This document shows, piece by piece, positions 44,580 through 54,638 of a stretch of DNA of 64,000 nucleotides; the first letter of the stretch is position 1; each line of letters begins with the position of its first letter. This stretch comes from Pseudoalteromonas sp. T1lg23B (GTDB taxonomy: Bacteria > Pseudomonadota > Gammaproteobacteria > Enterobacterales > Alteromonadaceae), in the NCBI RefSeq assembly GCF_002964665.1, contig NZ_PQBZ01000034.1, positions 930,429-994,428 of the forward strand. Direction: 5' to 3'. The translations under genes were made by a program, and so were the position numbers. The notes below the pieces were generated by a model. It worked only from the letters and a program-made list of their open reading frames with translations, was not told where the DNA came from and searched no databases.

Positions 44580-45362
44580 CTAAACCGTACAACCTATTAA
44601 GTTACACATCAGTTCTGTCATTTTTAGCCATTGAAATTCAAACTGCACAACAAAATTACCCAGGGTGGCCCAAATAATGGTTAAACCTGCTACGAGTGTG
44701 AATGCAAAGCCCACAGAGAAAATATTCATTTGTGGTGCCGCACGTGTCATTATGCCAAACGATATATTAATCACTAACATTGCAGTAAGAGGAGCTAACG
44801 AAAGCGCTAGCGCGGTCGTAAACATCCAACCACCCCAATTAACAATCTGCCAGTAGTTATCTACCACCCACCACTGACCGTTAATGGGAAAAGTTTCAAA
44901 GCTAAAAATGATCATATTCATCATCATCAAATGACCATTAAAAACAAAGAATAACAAAGTTGCCAAGATGAGATAAAACTGCCCCACTGCAGGTACACTC
45001 AAGCCATTCGCAGGGTCAACAACTGAAGCGAACCCCAGACCCGTTTGCATTGCAAGAATTTGCCCAGCAATGATAAACGTATTGAGTAACAACAGTGACG
45101 CAAAACCAATGGCAATGCCAATGATCATCTGTTGGATTACCACCAGTAACATTGAAAAAGAAAACAGCTGAACAAATTCAGCCTTTGGAAGTGCAGGCAT
45201 AACCGCAAAGGTTATGACAACAGATAAGGCCAATTTAATTCTTGTGGGTACTGTTTGCGCTCCCAAGCCGGCCATAACCATGACCATTGAGCTGATCCGC
45301 ACCAGAGGCAGTAACAGATCACTGAGCCACTGCATGATAGTTGCAATTGGAAATTCCATCAC
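44580..45362 (-). CDS. fliR: Flagellar export apparatus protein FliR
   Basis: Component of the FliPQR export gate core. 260 residues with six to seven hydrophobic helices; conserved GLGAQTVPTRIKLALSVVITFA, ILAMQTGLGFASVVDPANG and PAVGQFYLILATLLFFVFNGH. The ATG shares its first base with the last base of the fliQ stop codon (TAATG), so translation is coupled. Confidence 0.96.
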   Translation of the reverse strand: MMEFPIATIMQWLSDLLLPLVRISSMVMVMAGLGAQTVPTRIKLALSVVITFAVMPALPKAEFVQLFSFSMLLVVIQQMIIGIAIGFASLLLLNTFIIAGQILAMQTGLGFASVVDPANGLSVPAVGQFYLILATLLFFVFNGHLMMMNMIIFSFETFPINGQWWVVDNYWQIVNWGGWMFTTALALSLAPLTAMLVINISFGIMTRAAPQMNIFSVGFAFTLVAGLTIIWATLGNFVVQFEFQWLKMTELMCNLIGCTV

Positions 45363-45631
45363 TAACCTGCTATTTCAGGGATCCGCATCACAAGACTCGT
45401 GAAGAAATCCATGAGTTCTTGGGTAAACCAGTGACCTCCAACGATCAATGCAAGAATAGTAACTATCAAACGGGGCAAGAAACTCAAAGTTTGTTCGTTG
45501 ATTGAGGTTGCAGCCTGAAATACAGCAACTACCAAACCAATCATTAATCCGGGAAGTACAATTGCCGCAACCAGTTTTATGACCAAAAACAGTGAATCGC
45601 TGAGTATATCGACAAATACTTCGGGTTCCAT
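45362..45631 (-). CDS. fliQ: Flagellar export apparatus protein FliQ
   Basis: 89 residues, the standard FliQ length, with two membrane helices. Typical motif GLMIGLVVAVFQAATSINEQTLSFLPRL. Forms the export gate with FliP and FliR. One base from fliP, overlapping fliR by one base. Confidence 0.96.
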   Translation of the reverse strand: MEPEVFVDILSDSLFLVIKLVAAIVLPGLMIGLVVAVFQAATSINEQTLSFLPRLIVTILALIVGGHWFTQELMDFFTSLVMRIPEIAG

Positions 45632-45632
45632 A

Positions 45633-46373
45633 TTACACCCCTAGGCCAAAACTGCGGGCCAACGTACCCATCACTAACCCCCAGCCATCGACCAATACGA
45701 ATAGCATGATCTTAAATGGTAAAGAAACGATCATGGGTGACAACATCATCATACCCATTGCCATTAATACACTGGCAACCACAAGATCAACAATCAAAAA
45801 TGGTATGAAAAACATAAAACCAATAATAAATGCAGTCTGAAGCTCACTGGTCACAAATGCGGGGATGATCACCACAAAAGGGGTATCTTCTGGCCTATCT
45901 AATTTGTCATACCCAGCTATTTTGGCAAAGGTCTCCAAATCTTTTATACGTGTTTGCGAAAGCATAAAAGCTTTTAGCGGCTCTTTCGCCTGCTCTAATG
46001 CTTGTAGTGATGTCAGTTGCTCATTTAAGTATGGCTGTACCGCTCTGTCATTTATTTGGCTGAATATGGGAGCCATAATAAAGAACGTTAAAAACAAAGA
46101 TATACCCAAAAGAATTTGGTTTGAAGGAGACTGTTGAAGACCAATTGCTTGCCTTAAAATGGCCAAAACCACGATGATGCGCGTAAATGAAGTCATCATT
46201 ATTACTGCTGCTGGAATGAAACTCAGGGCAGTCATAATGGCAAGGACTTGTAATGTTACTGAGTATTCTTGCGAACCATCTGGATTAGTGGTGACACTTA
46301 GCGCATCGATACCTTCAGCGCCTGCAAAAGGTAAAAAGCCCAGACCTATAAGCGCTATTAAAAATCTAATCAT
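45633..46373 (-). CDS. fliP: Flagellar export apparatus protein FliP
   Basis: 246 residues with a cleavable signal peptide ([18 protein letters not shown]) and four membrane helices. Conserved [31 protein letters not shown] and [37 protein letters not shown]. Five FliP subunits form the gate core. Starts eight bases inside the end of fliO. Confidence 0.97.
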   Translation of the reverse strand: MIRFLIALIGLGFLPFAGAEGIDALSVTTNPDGSQEYSVTLQVLAIMTALSFIPAAVIMMTSFTRIIVVLAILRQAIGLQQSPSNQILLGISLFLTFFIMAPIFSQINDRAVQPYLNEQLTSLQALEQAKEPLKAFMLSQTRIKDLETFAKIAGYDKLDRPEDTPFVVIIPAFVTSELQTAFIIGFMFFIPFLIVDLVVASVLMAMGMMMLSPMIVSLPFKIMLFVLVDGWGLVMGTLARSFGLGV

Positions 46374-46767
46374 AAGAACTATTCTTGTTATTTTGTCTAC
46401 CTACAAATCGCCCAAGCTCTTTTGCAAATGCTGGCACCTGTGCTTCTTCTAGCGGCTGATCTAATTGATATAAATAGTTTATGCTATGAGGCGTTACGCC
46501 AAGCAAATGCTGTTTATTATCTATTTCTATTACCATTAAGCGCTCTTTTGTGCCTAATGGCAGACTGCGTATGACCTTAAAGTCTTTGCTATTGCCTAGG
46601 TTAGGATTGAGTTTTTTAACCAACAATCCCAAACCAATAATCACTGCAACGACCAGCATTAATGACAAGCCCATCGACAACAGCTCTGTACTCAAGCCTG
46701 TCATTTCCTGTTTTGCTATCACTGGCATCGCTGCCACAAGCAAAAATGTGCTGGTTAATACCTTCAT
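46366..46767 (-). CDS. fliO: Flagellar biosynthesis protein FliO
   Basis: 133 residues: signal/first hydrophobic segment (about 3-20), one membrane helix ([21 protein letters not shown], about 36-52) and a short cytoplasmic domain with the typical [36 protein letters not shown]. Assists FliP pentamer assembly. Overlaps fliN by four bases. Confidence 0.93.
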   Translation of the reverse strand: MKVLTSTFLLVAAMPVIAKQEMTGLSTELLSMGLSLMLVVAVIIGLGLLVKKLNPNLGNSKDFKVIRSLPLGTKERLMVIEIDNKQHLLGVTPHSINYLYQLDQPLEEAQVPAFAKELGRFVGRQNNKNSSYD

Positions 46768-47165
46768 CGTAGTTTTTTGATACGTTCAACTTGGCTAATT
46801 ACGTCAGTTAAGCGTATACCAAATTTATCGTTCACAACCACTACTTCACCATGTGCAATTAGTGTACCGTTAACAAGAACATCTAGCGGTTCACCAGCTA
46901 CTCGGTCAAGCTCAACAACCGAACCTTGGTTTAATTGTAGCAAGTTACGAATGTTTATTTTAGAGCGCCCCACTTCCATCGAAATAGTAACTGGAATATC
47001 TAAAATAGTATCTAATTTACGTTTCTCGTCTGGCGATAGGTTGGAAGTCGTGTCTTTTAGTTCATCCAATTCAGCCACTTCTGGCTCACTGGAGACATTT
47101 TCACTTTCTTCTGCCTCAGCTAATGCCGCAGCCCATTCGTCCATTGTATCTTGATCATCACTCAT
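46764..47165 (-). CDS. fliN: Flagellar motor switch protein FliN
   Basis: 133 residues. Acidic N-terminal part (QDTMDEWAAALAEAEESENVSSEPE) and the C-terminal SpoA domain: ILDIPVTISMEVGRSKINIRNLLQLNQGSVVELDR, EPLDVLVNGTLIAHGEVVVVNDKFGIRLTDVISQ. Forms the lower C-ring and helps bind CheY-P. Lies between fliM and fliO. Confidence 0.97.
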   Translation of the reverse strand: MSDDQDTMDEWAAALAEAEESENVSSEPEVAELDELKDTTSNLSPDEKRKLDTILDIPVTISMEVGRSKINIRNLLQLNQGSVVELDRVAGEPLDVLVNGTLIAHGEVVVVNDKFGIRLTDVISQVERIKKLR

Positions 47166-47193
47166 ACTATCAAAACCTTTATGTAATCAATTC

Positions 47194-48285
47194 TTACCAA
47201 TCTAAGTCCACACCTTCAGAAAGATGTAAATCTTCTTCCAATTCCGCAAGCTCTGCATCCGAGTCAAGCTTCTTGCCACCTTTAGTGAACACATGTAGTT
47301 CAGATTTAACCGACTCTGGGCGTTTAATTTTTTCACTAATTTGCAATGCAACGTTGTCTCTAGAACGCCCCATCTTCGCTCTAAATGTAGGCAGTTCTTC
47401 GATAAATACGGTGATATACTCTGGCATCTCCACAGGAATAACATCTCCTGCTTTTAAGCCCATAATTTGTTCTAGAGTCAAATCTATCTCAAGTAATTGT
47501 GTAGATAGTTCAACTTCAACATCCATAATCTCATCACGTAGTGCCTTACTCCAACGCAAATCGGTATCTTCAGTGTCCGACTGCACACCAGCATCTAACA
47601 ATTCACGGATAGGCTCCAGCATCGAGTAAGGTAGTGAAATATGAAAATCTCCACCCCCACCATCCAACTCAATGTGGAATGAACTGATGACCACAACCTC
47701 AGTAGGACTCACGATGTTAGCCATCGCTGGGTTTACTTCAGAGTCGAGATATTCAAACGATACATCCATAACGGGAGCCCAAGCTTCTTTATAATCTTCA
47801 AAGATTATTTTTAAAAGCATTTGGACTATTCGACGCTCTGTTGGTGTAAATTCTCGACCTTCAATTTTCGCATGATAACGGCCATCACCGCCAAAGAAGT
47901 TATCTACTAGAATAAAGACTAGACGCGCTTCCATCGTAATCAGACCGGTTCCTTTTAGAGGTCTAAAGCGCACCATATTTAAGCTAGTTGGAACAAACAA
48001 GGTATGAATATACTCACCGAACTTGAGCATTTGTACCCCGTTAATTGATACCTCAGCAGTGCGGCGCATCATATTGAATAGGCTAATACGCATATGTCGA
48101 GCGAAACGTTCATTAACAATTTCGAGGGTCGGCATACGACCACGAACAATACGGTCCTGTGATGAAAAGTCATACTGTAGTGCAGTCGACTCCCCGTCAT
48201 CACCTTCGCCTATTTCTTCCTCTTCGACATCATCAACACCATGGAGTAGCGCATCAATTTCGTCTTGGGATAATAAATCACTCAC
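47194..48285 (-). CDS. fliM: Flagellar motor switch protein FliM
   Basis: 363 residues. The N-terminal CheY-P binding peptide LLSQDEIDALLHGV (4-17) matches E. coli FliM. The middle CheC-like domain carries ETLEIVNERFARHMRISLFNMMRR-type and PLKGTGLITMEARLVFILVDNFFGG segments, and the C-terminal SpoA domain ends before an acidic tail (LAELEEDLHLSEGVDLDW). Part of the switch C-ring. Confidence 0.97.
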   Translation of the reverse strand: MSDLLSQDEIDALLHGVDDVEEEEIGEGDDGESTALQYDFSSQDRIVRGRMPTLEIVNERFARHMRISLFNMMRRTAEVSINGVQMLKFGEYIHTLFVPTSLNMVRFRPLKGTGLITMEARLVFILVDNFFGGDGRYHAKIEGREFTPTERRIVQMLLKIIFEDYKEAWAPVMDVSFEYLDSEVNPAMANIVSPTEVVVISSFHIELDGGGGDFHISLPYSMLEPIRELLDAGVQSDTEDTDLRWSKALRDEIMDVEVELSTQLLEIDLTLEQIMGLKAGDVIPVEMPEYITVFIEELPTFRAKMGRSRDNVALQISEKIKRPESVKSELHVFTKGGKKLDSDAELAELEEDLHLSEGVDLDW

Positions 48286-48293
48286 TTAAGACC

Positions 48294-48812
48294 TCACTGC
48301 ATTACAAAGCCGGTGAATAGCACACGTTCAATGACTTTACTGCCCTCAACCCCTTCCATTGCTTCCTGTACTTTGTCTACTGCTGACAAACGTAACGATT
48401 CCTTTCCTGCACTGGTACTTAGCTCGTCCGCTGTTGTTGTCGAAAATACACTTAACAGCGTTCCCTCTATCAAAGGAATATGCTTTTTTGCTATTTCTTC
48501 GTTGATATCACCACGGACCAAAAGCTGTACTTTGATTTGTACGATGCGGTCTCTGCTTGCGCCTGGCACATTAAATACAAATGGTCTTGGCATGGCCACG
48601 TAAAGAGCACTACCTGTATTTGCCGAAGATGAGTTGGCTGTAACTTGTTGTGCCGTTTCTTCTTCAGCCAGTGTCTCAACTGGCGCCTCATCTGAGGAAG
48701 TCAAAAACCAAATACCAGCAGCAACCAATACCACTACTGCAACAGCCGCAATAATAATTTTTTTCTTATTACCACCCGCTTCTTCTATTTCTAAGTCGGT
48801 TTCTTCTGCCAT
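48294..48812 (-). CDS. fliL: Flagellar basal-body-associated protein FliL
   Basis: 172 residues. One membrane helix (IIIAAVAVVVLVAAGIWFL, about 19-37) and a periplasmic stomatin-like domain (YVAMPRPFVFNVPGASRDRIVQIKVQLLVRG, FTGFVMQ at the end). Assists stator function and torque. First gene after fliK and eight bases before fliM. Confidence 0.95.
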   Translation of the reverse strand: MAEETDLEIEEAGGNKKKIIIAAVAVVVLVAAGIWFLTSSDEAPVETLAEEETAQQVTANSSSANTGSALYVAMPRPFVFNVPGASRDRIVQIKVQLLVRGDINEEIAKKHIPLIEGTLLSVFSTTTADELSTSAGKESLRLSAVDKVQEAMEGVEGSKVIERVLFTGFVMQ

Positions 48813-48869
48813 TGTTAATCCTTATATAAGCCACATCGCTTAGGGTCTATTTCTATATAATAGCAGTAG

Positions 48870-50852
48870 TTAGGCGTAATAATCTATTGAAGAACCATCG
48901 TTTAGAGAACCACCTGTTTGTGATGGCGAGTTTTCATCCTGCTCTGATTGTTCTGCCAATCGAGAATGTGCATGACTGTCTTCATTTGAACCAAACATTT
49001 GCTCCTGCTGGCCTTCTCCGCCTTGCTCAATATTACTCTGTCCCAATTCGATACCTTGCTCAGCTAGCATTTCTCTTAACTTCGGCATTGATTGCTCGAG
49101 TAAATCTTTCGCTTGTTGATTTTGCACTACGAAGTTTACTTGCGCTTGCTCTGCATCTGTACGGATTCTGATCTGCATACTACCGAGCTCTCGCGGATCG
49201 AGTCTGATCTCAGCTTCTTGATTGTTGAGATTCAACATCATTGACACTTTCTCTTGCAAAATTTTAGCCGCATCATTGCGGGCAATATTTACTGCTTGCA
49301 GCATTTGCGCATCTACTTGCACTTTTTGTGAAGTGGCGTTGAGCTGTTGAGTTTGTGTGCTCTGTGGCGCGGCATCCAACTGCTCAAGATACTGGACTAG
49401 CTCGCTAAATTGCGACGAAAGTGAATTTGTTTGGATTGGCGTTGCAATCGCTTTGAAAAGCTGCTCAACCTGCGGAGTGGGCATCGTTTGAGCCAACTGA
49501 CCAACATTCAGTGCTTCTCGTTTCATATCTGAATGGAAACTATCGCCATCTGCGGAGTCCATCGCCTTTTGCGACACCTTCACGTCTTGTTTAGTTGCAT
49601 CTTTATCTATTTTAGTGCTGTTATAAGAAACACTTTTGTTGCCAACCGTAGCGACATTAGCAGCTACAGTATCATCACCACGAGTAACTTGTTTCGTCAA
49701 CGTGGCCTGGCTTTGTTCAAGTTCTTTCAACTGCTGCAAGGCCTGTTCAACCACTGGGGACGCTTTACCTTCATTGCTGAGTTGCTGTAATCCCTGCTGT
49801 AGAGCGCTTCTTTCTTTGGGTGTCAACAATGCCAGTTGCTGCTCTAGCGTTGCTTTGAGCTCCGCTGGAACCTGATTATCCTGAGCACTACCTAGAGTCG
49901 TTTTCGCGCTGTTCTGTTTGGCTATATCACTGACTTGTTGCGCTAACTCATTTTTCTTGAGTGTTGACACATTTGATTGTTGCTCCGCCAAGTCCACAGC
50001 ATTTCTTACTGTCGCGCTATTAGATACGCCATGTTGCTCTTTTGGCATCGCCGTTGCTTGCACTGTGTCGTCTGTTGAGTTGATTTGTTCTTGCATCAAC
50101 AAAGACGGCTCTAATTTGACCGCTTTGTCACCTGCTTTCTCTTGTCCGTCAGCTGGATTTTGTGAAACTAACTCAGCGCTGCTTTGCTTACTTTGCGACT
50201 CAGCCATTGAAGAAATGGCTTTGCCTTTACTATCAGAAGATTGAGCACCATTTTGTTGCTCAGCAAGCTCTTCCTCTGCCGTCATTGCAACAAATTTTGG
50301 AGGGAGTACAATATCATCAGCAGGTTCTTCTATTAACTCAACTTTGATATCAGAACCACTGATGTTTTGATCTAACCCCAGCGGAATTTGGCCTGTTTGT
50401 AAAGCCGTTGTAGTTTTGGCCGCAGACCCATCAGTTTGATATCTAGTCACATCTGTTTTTTGCTGATTAGCAGCGTTTATCTGCGCTAGTAAATCATCTG
50501 CTGAGCGTTGACTCTGTTTACTTGTCTGCTGTGCATCCAATAACACAGTGGTGTCAGCATCAGCTTCTGATGGATCAACTGTGCTTTGTTCAGCGTCCTC
50601 TTCAGAGCTATATAGCACTGCATCTAATTCGCTCTCAGCTAAAGACTCAACACTCGTGTCCTGCACATCTTCTGATTGTGATTCACCTTGAGTGCTGTTC
50701 GACTCCTTTCTGGTGTCATAGCTACTTATCTGAGCAAAGGTCGCAAAAAAGCTTTGCTCTTCATTAGTGCCTTCACCTTGAGTATTTGCATATTCCGCAG
50801 CACCAGCATCAATGCTAGTTTTGACTGAGTTGTTGATAGTTACATTAAGCAT
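48870..50852 (-). CDS. fliK: Flagellar hook-length control protein FliK
   Basis: 660 residues from ATG 50852, AGG a few bases upstream. The frame is open to 50897, but the sigma-54 promoter predicts a transcript start near 50899, so the inner ATG (MLNVTINNS) is right. The protein is Gln/Ser/Ala-rich and disordered for ~520 residues, then the Flg_hook domain: MMLNLNNQEAEIRLDPRELGSMQIRIRTDAEQAQVNFVVQ and LLEQSMPKLREMLAEQGIELGQSNI. It is the molecular ruler; the C-domain acts on FlhB. A paralogue is at 28324-30678. Confidence 0.95.
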   Translation of the reverse strand: MLNVTINNSVKTSIDAGAAEYANTQGEGTNEEQSFFATFAQISSYDTRKESNSTQGESQSEDVQDTSVESLAESELDAVLYSSEEDAEQSTVDPSEADADTTVLLDAQQTSKQSQRSADDLLAQINAANQQKTDVTRYQTDGSAAKTTTALQTGQIPLGLDQNISGSDIKVELIEEPADDIVLPPKFVAMTAEEELAEQQNGAQSSDSKGKAISSMAESQSKQSSAELVSQNPADGQEKAGDKAVKLEPSLLMQEQINSTDDTVQATAMPKEQHGVSNSATVRNAVDLAEQQSNVSTLKKNELAQQVSDIAKQNSAKTTLGSAQDNQVPAELKATLEQQLALLTPKERSALQQGLQQLSNEGKASPVVEQALQQLKELEQSQATLTKQVTRGDDTVAANVATVGNKSVSYNSTKIDKDATKQDVKVSQKAMDSADGDSFHSDMKREALNVGQLAQTMPTPQVEQLFKAIATPIQTNSLSSQFSELVQYLEQLDAAPQSTQTQQLNATSQKVQVDAQMLQAVNIARNDAAKILQEKVSMMLNLNNQEAEIRLDPRELGSMQIRIRTDAEQAQVNFVVQNQQAKDLLEQSMPKLREMLAEQGIELGQSNIEQGGEGQQEQMFGSNEDSHAHSRLAEQSEQDENSPSQTGGSLNDGSSIDYYA

Positions 50853-50908
50853 ATTTTTACCTGCCAAAGCGGCAATTAACAGCCGCGGATACATCACTAG
50901 AAGAATAA

Positions 50909-50926
50909 AAGCAAAACTCAGGCCAA
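50909..50926 (-). promoter_or_regulatory. Sigma-54 (-24/-12) promoter for fliK
   Basis: Minus strand TTGGCCTGAGTTTTGCTT: GG and GC exactly ten bases apart, an excellent match to TTGGCACG-N4-TTGCTT. It lies between fliJ and fliK, about 57 bases upstream of the preferred fliK ATG, and opens the fliK-flhB unit. Confidence 0.88.
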
Positions 50927-50993
50927 TTTTATAGCTGAGGCACCACAGTGTCTAAAGTGGCGCATCGAAGCAATAACCAAGTGGAGCTGAAGG

Positions 50994-51434
50994 TTAAGCT
51001 CGGCGGCGCACGAATTGATTGGTCGCGAATTCATCAAGCATTTTTTGCTCTGCTTTATCACGTTGTTTCTGCAATTCAAGCTGCTTTTTCTCAATAAGCT
51101 TTTCGATTGCTTTGGCTTTAACTTGTTGCGCTAACCATAGTTTTTTCCGTTGTTCTACAACCTGTTTAGCTGTATTAACAGTTCTTGCTTGTTGTTGCAT
51201 GGCATCTTCTATTTTTTTAATAAAGGCCTGATATTGAATTAAGCCACTGCTGGTTAAGCCTTGCTTCGCTTTTAGATGTAGCTGCTGACTATATTCAAGA
51301 CGGAAATCATTCAGACCAGCCAGCTTCTGCTGGTTATCATTTAAGTGATGCTGTGCCTGCATGTAATTTACACGCAAGGATTCTTCTTTTTCTGATTCAA
51401 GTTTATATAGCAAGTTAAGTTTATTTGTCGCCAT
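50994..51434 (-). CDS. fliJ: Flagellar protein FliJ
   Basis: 146 residues from ATG 51434, which overlaps the fliI stop (TAATG). The frame is open a further 13 codons but those lie inside fliI. The protein is almost all coiled coil, rich in Lys, Gln and Glu (KLNLLYKLESEKEESLRVNYMQAQHHLN, QARTVNTAKQVVEQRKKLWLAQQVKAKAIEKLIEKKQLELQKQRDK), as expected of the FliJ stalk that enters the FliI hexamer and contacts FlhA. Ends in a short Arg-rich tail. Confidence 0.92.
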   Translation of the reverse strand: MATNKLNLLYKLESEKEESLRVNYMQAQHHLNDNQQKLAGLNDFRLEYSQQLHLKAKQGLTSSGLIQYQAFIKKIEDAMQQQARTVNTAKQVVEQRKKLWLAQQVKAKAIEKLIEKKQLELQKQRDKAEQKMLDEFATNQFVRRRA

Positions 51435-52764
51435 TATTCTTGTCCCAATAATTTCGCAAGCTCTTGTAGACACTGGTCGTAACTTAGTACTTCTTTCATA
51501 CCTTGCTGTAAAAATGCATTTACCGTGGGCATCATATTGATAGCTTGATCCAGCATAGGATCACTGCCTTTTTGGTAGGCTCCAAGCGTGATCATATCCT
51601 TATTCTGCTGGTACATCGCATATACTTGTTTGAGTACCCTTGCTTGTTGTAAGTGGCTATCTGAGACCACTTGTGGCATAACTCGGCTGATGGACTTTTC
51701 AATGTCAATTGCCGGATAGTGACCACTGTCAGCCAAATCACGAGACAGTACAATGTGTCCATCCAAGATAGCTCGCGCAGCGTCAGCTATCGGATCCTGC
51801 ATATCATCACCTTCACTTAACACCGTGAAAAATGCGGTTATAGAACCCTGTCCTTCTCCACCATTACCCGCTCTTTCTACCAATGCAGGTAGCTTTGCAA
51901 ATACTGATGGTGGATAGCCTTTAGTCGCTGGTGGTTCACCAACGGCCAACGCGATTTCACGCTGGGCCATCGCATAGCGAGTCACTGAATCCAAAAGTAA
52001 CAACACATTAAGACCTTGATCGCGAAAATACTCTGCGATAGTCACTGCACTTTCGCACCCTTTCAGACGCATGAGCGGTGAAGCATCCGCCGGTGCTGCA
52101 ACCACGACAGCGCGCTTACGCCCTTCAGCGCCCAATATTTCATCGATAAATTCTTTAACTTCCCGTCCACGTTCACCGACCAAACCAACCACTATGACAT
52201 CCGCTTCACTACCGCGAGTCATCATGCCTAACAGCACAGATTTACCTACACCACTTCCGGCAAACAAGCCCATACGCTGACCTTGTCCAACGGTTATAAT
52301 AGAATTGATAGCTCTTACCCCCACATCCATAGGTTGACTAATGGACGCCTAGCAAGAGGGTTTATCTGTTCCTGCGCAAACTTCAAGGTATGTTCAGCAT
52401 TGATTGGCCCTAGGTTATCTAGTGGCCGACCTAGGCCATCAACAACTCGTCCGAGCAAACTCATCCCTACGGGGAGCCCAGTTTCTTTGAGCTGAGGAAT
52501 AACTCTAGCGCCGGGTAATACGCCAGAAATGTGATCATTGGGCATCAAGTAAAGTGTATCGTCGTTAAAACCAACCACTTCTGCATCAACAAAACCTCTG
52601 ATAGTTTCTATTTTGCAGTTGCTGCCAACAGGTGCGCTGAGCCCTTTTGCTTCGAGTGTTAACCCTACCACTCTGGTTAAACTACCAGCAACGGGCACAG
52701 CAAATTGATGTATGTGTTTTTTATATTGCGATAAACGCTCAGCTAAAGGACTTTCAACACTCAT
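51434..52764 (-). pseudogene. fliI: Flagellar export ATPase FliI, frameshifted
   Basis: F1-like ATPase that energises the flagellar export apparatus, about 443 residues if intact. The first frame (52764-52315, 149 residues) holds the N-terminal beta-barrel domain (VAGSLTRVVGLTLEAKG; GRVVDGLGRPLDNLGP) and ends prematurely after [11 protein letters not shown]. The remainder, from [12 protein letters not shown], is in another frame ending at 51434: it has Walker [28 protein letters not shown] and [20 protein letters not shown]. Adding one base near 52336 (at the GTC codon) would restore [16 protein letters not shown]. So it is split by an apparent single-base deletion, although both halves are otherwise well conserved. 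Confidence 0.9.
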
Positions 52765-52778
52765 GGTGTAGCCAAAAA

Positions 52779-53597
52779 TTACGACTGGATACCACTGTCA
52801 TGCAAAAAATCGTCCAAGATTTCTTTAATCCTTGTTTTTAGCGTCATATCTATTGAAGATTGGGAAGTTTTCACCTCAACATCACCGCGATGCAATGTGG
52901 GTTCTGGCAATAGGTGCCAATGTTGCTCTACCAGCTGTTCCTCACCATAGGCTTCTTTTACAAGCTCTAAGTCATCCGGATGTAGGTGAATCTTAACCGT
53001 CTGATCCGAAATCGGTAATGCATCCATCGCTTTTTTCAAGGCGAGTAATACAATGCTACTGTCCAGCTCAACTTCTCGGAAGATCACTGCCTGCGCCAAT
53101 AAATTGGCAAGCTCTACCAGCTGCTTCTCACAGCGTTCATCAACGAGACGTAGGGGTTCATGTAACTCATTGATTATTAGAGTTAAGGTCTGTAGCTTTT
53201 CTTCAATCAGTGGTTTTGCTTCGTCATGACCCTGCTGTTTGCCAATCTCAACACCTTCTTTATAACCGGCTTCCTTTCCTTCTGTTACGCCTTTATCAAA
53301 GCCATCAATGTAGCCTTGCTCGTGACCTTGCTTGACCCCTTCATCGTATGCATCTTGACGAATTTGCTCTAACTCTTCCAACGTCAATGTCGGAAATTCA
53401 GGCTCGTCAGAGTCAGGCTCTTCATTGCGCTTTTCTGGCTTTTGATACACCTGCTCCAAGGGTTTACCAAACGCAGTTGAACGTCCGGAATATTTGCGGG
53501 GATCTTCAGTCACATCAGGTATTGGCCAATTTTTAAGAAGCTCATCAAGCGCTTCCCCTTCCACTGGCCGACCTTTAAAAAACTTGGTATCGCTCAT
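52779..53597 (-). CDS. fliH: Flagellar assembly protein FliH
   Basis: 272 residues, the FliI regulator that links it to the C-ring. N-terminal acidic part, then a Gly-rich GxxxG-type helix: YDEGVKQGHEQGYIDGFDKGVTEGKEAGYKEGVEIGKQQG, the hallmark of FliH/YscL, and the C-terminal V-ATPase subunit E-like domain (LLAQAVIFREVELDSSIVLLALKKAMDALP, VKIHLHPDDLELVKE). 14 bases upstream of fliI. Confidence 0.95.
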   Translation of the reverse strand: MSDTKFFKGRPVEGEALDELLKNWPIPDVTEDPRKYSGRSTAFGKPLEQVYQKPEKRNEEPDSDEPEFPTLTLEELEQIRQDAYDEGVKQGHEQGYIDGFDKGVTEGKEAGYKEGVEIGKQQGHDEAKPLIEEKLQTLTLIINELHEPLRLVDERCEKQLVELANLLAQAVIFREVELDSSIVLLALKKAMDALPISDQTVKIHLHPDDLELVKEAYGEEQLVEQHWHLLPEPTLHRGDVEVKTSQSSIDMTLKTRIKEILDDFLHDSGIQS

Positions 53598-53600
53598 AAA

Positions 53601-54638
53601 TTACAAGAACTCCTCACCACCGCCACCACCAAGCATGATTTCACCTGAATCAGCAAGGCGACGTGCCGTTGATAGAATTTCTTTTTGAGCAGCTTCAACT
53701 TCACTGATCCTGACAGGTGGCATAGCCTCAAGGTCATCCGCCAGCATTTCCGCAGCACGTTTTGACATATTGCTGAGAATTTTCTCTTTCAGAGCATCAT
53801 CTGTACCTTTAATGGCTTTCATCAATACATCCTGCTGAACTTCACGCAAGATGGTTTGAATTCCTCGATCGTCCACATCCAATAAGTTTTCAAATACAAA
53901 CATGAGGTCTTGAATTTGTTGAGACATTTCTTCGTCGTGCTCACGAATAGAGTCCATAAGTTGACCTTCTATATTCGTATCCAAGTAGTTCATAATGTCT
54001 GCAGCGGCCTTCAAGCCGCCCATTTTCGCTGCTTGAGCACCCGCTTGACCAGCAAACTGTTTCTCCATAATCTCATTAAGCTCTTGTAAAGCTGCTGGTT
54101 GAACTTCTTCTAAGTTCGCTATCCGCATTGTCAAATCAAGACGTACTTTTTCAGGGAACTGTGACAGTATTTCTGCTGACTGTTCCGGTTCTAAATACGA
54201 TAATACGATGGTTTGGATCTGAGGGTGTTCGTTGCGAATAATGTTCGCAACCTGTTTTGAGTCCATCCATTTGAGCGAATCCAAACCCTTAGCACCAGAT
54301 CCCATGACAATCTGGTCAATAAGGCTCGCGGCTTTATCTTCACCAAGTGCAGCGGTAAGCGCCTTTTTAATAAAGTCTTCTGATTGAAAGCCGATTGTAC
54401 TGAAGCTTTGAATTTGCTCGATAAATAAGTTGTGTACCGCACTTATCTTGGCTTGTGATAGATCATCTAACGCGGCCATTGCCATACCAACACGCTGTAC
54501 TTGCTTTGGCTCAAGATGTTTTAAGATTTGCGCAGCATCTTCTTCAGATAAACTGAGTAGCAAGATGGCGGCCTTATCGACGCCATCGAGCTTATTTACA
54601 TCATACGCAGCGGGTAATTGTTTTTGTTCATCAGTCAT
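53601..54638 (-). CDS. fliG: Flagellar motor switch protein FliG
   Basis: 345 residues. N-terminal DGVDKAAILLLSLSEEDAAQILKHLEPKQVQRVG, the middle EHPQIQTIVLSYLEPEQSAEILSQFP segment with EHPQ, and the C-terminal torque helix region (LMFVFENLLDVDDRGIQTILREV, SKRAAEMLADDLEAMPPVR) carrying charged residues that face the stator. Ends GGGGGEEFL. Starts eight bases inside the end of fliF. Confidence 0.97.
   Translation of the reverse strand: MTDEQKQLPAAYDVNKLDGVDKAAILLLSLSEEDAAQILKHLEPKQVQRVGMAMAALDDLSQAKISAVHNLFIEQIQSFSTIGFQSEDFIKKALTAALGEDKAASLIDQIVMGSGAKGLDSLKWMDSKQVANIIRNEHPQIQTIVLSYLEPEQSAEILSQFPEKVRLDLTMRIANLEEVQPAALQELNEIMEKQFAGQAGAQAAKMGGLKAAADIMNYLDTNIEGQLMDSIREHDEEMSQQIQDLMFVFENLLDVDDRGIQTILREVQQDVLMKAIKGTDDALKEKILSNMSKRAAEMLADDLEAMPPVRISEVEAAQKEILSTARRLADSGEIMLGGGGGEEFL

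Noticed and set aside
48870..50852. Tandem repeat or phage tail-fibre nature of the Gln-rich fliK region
   Set aside because: Composition is biased but no periodic repeat is visible, and the Flg_hook domain plus context identify FliK.
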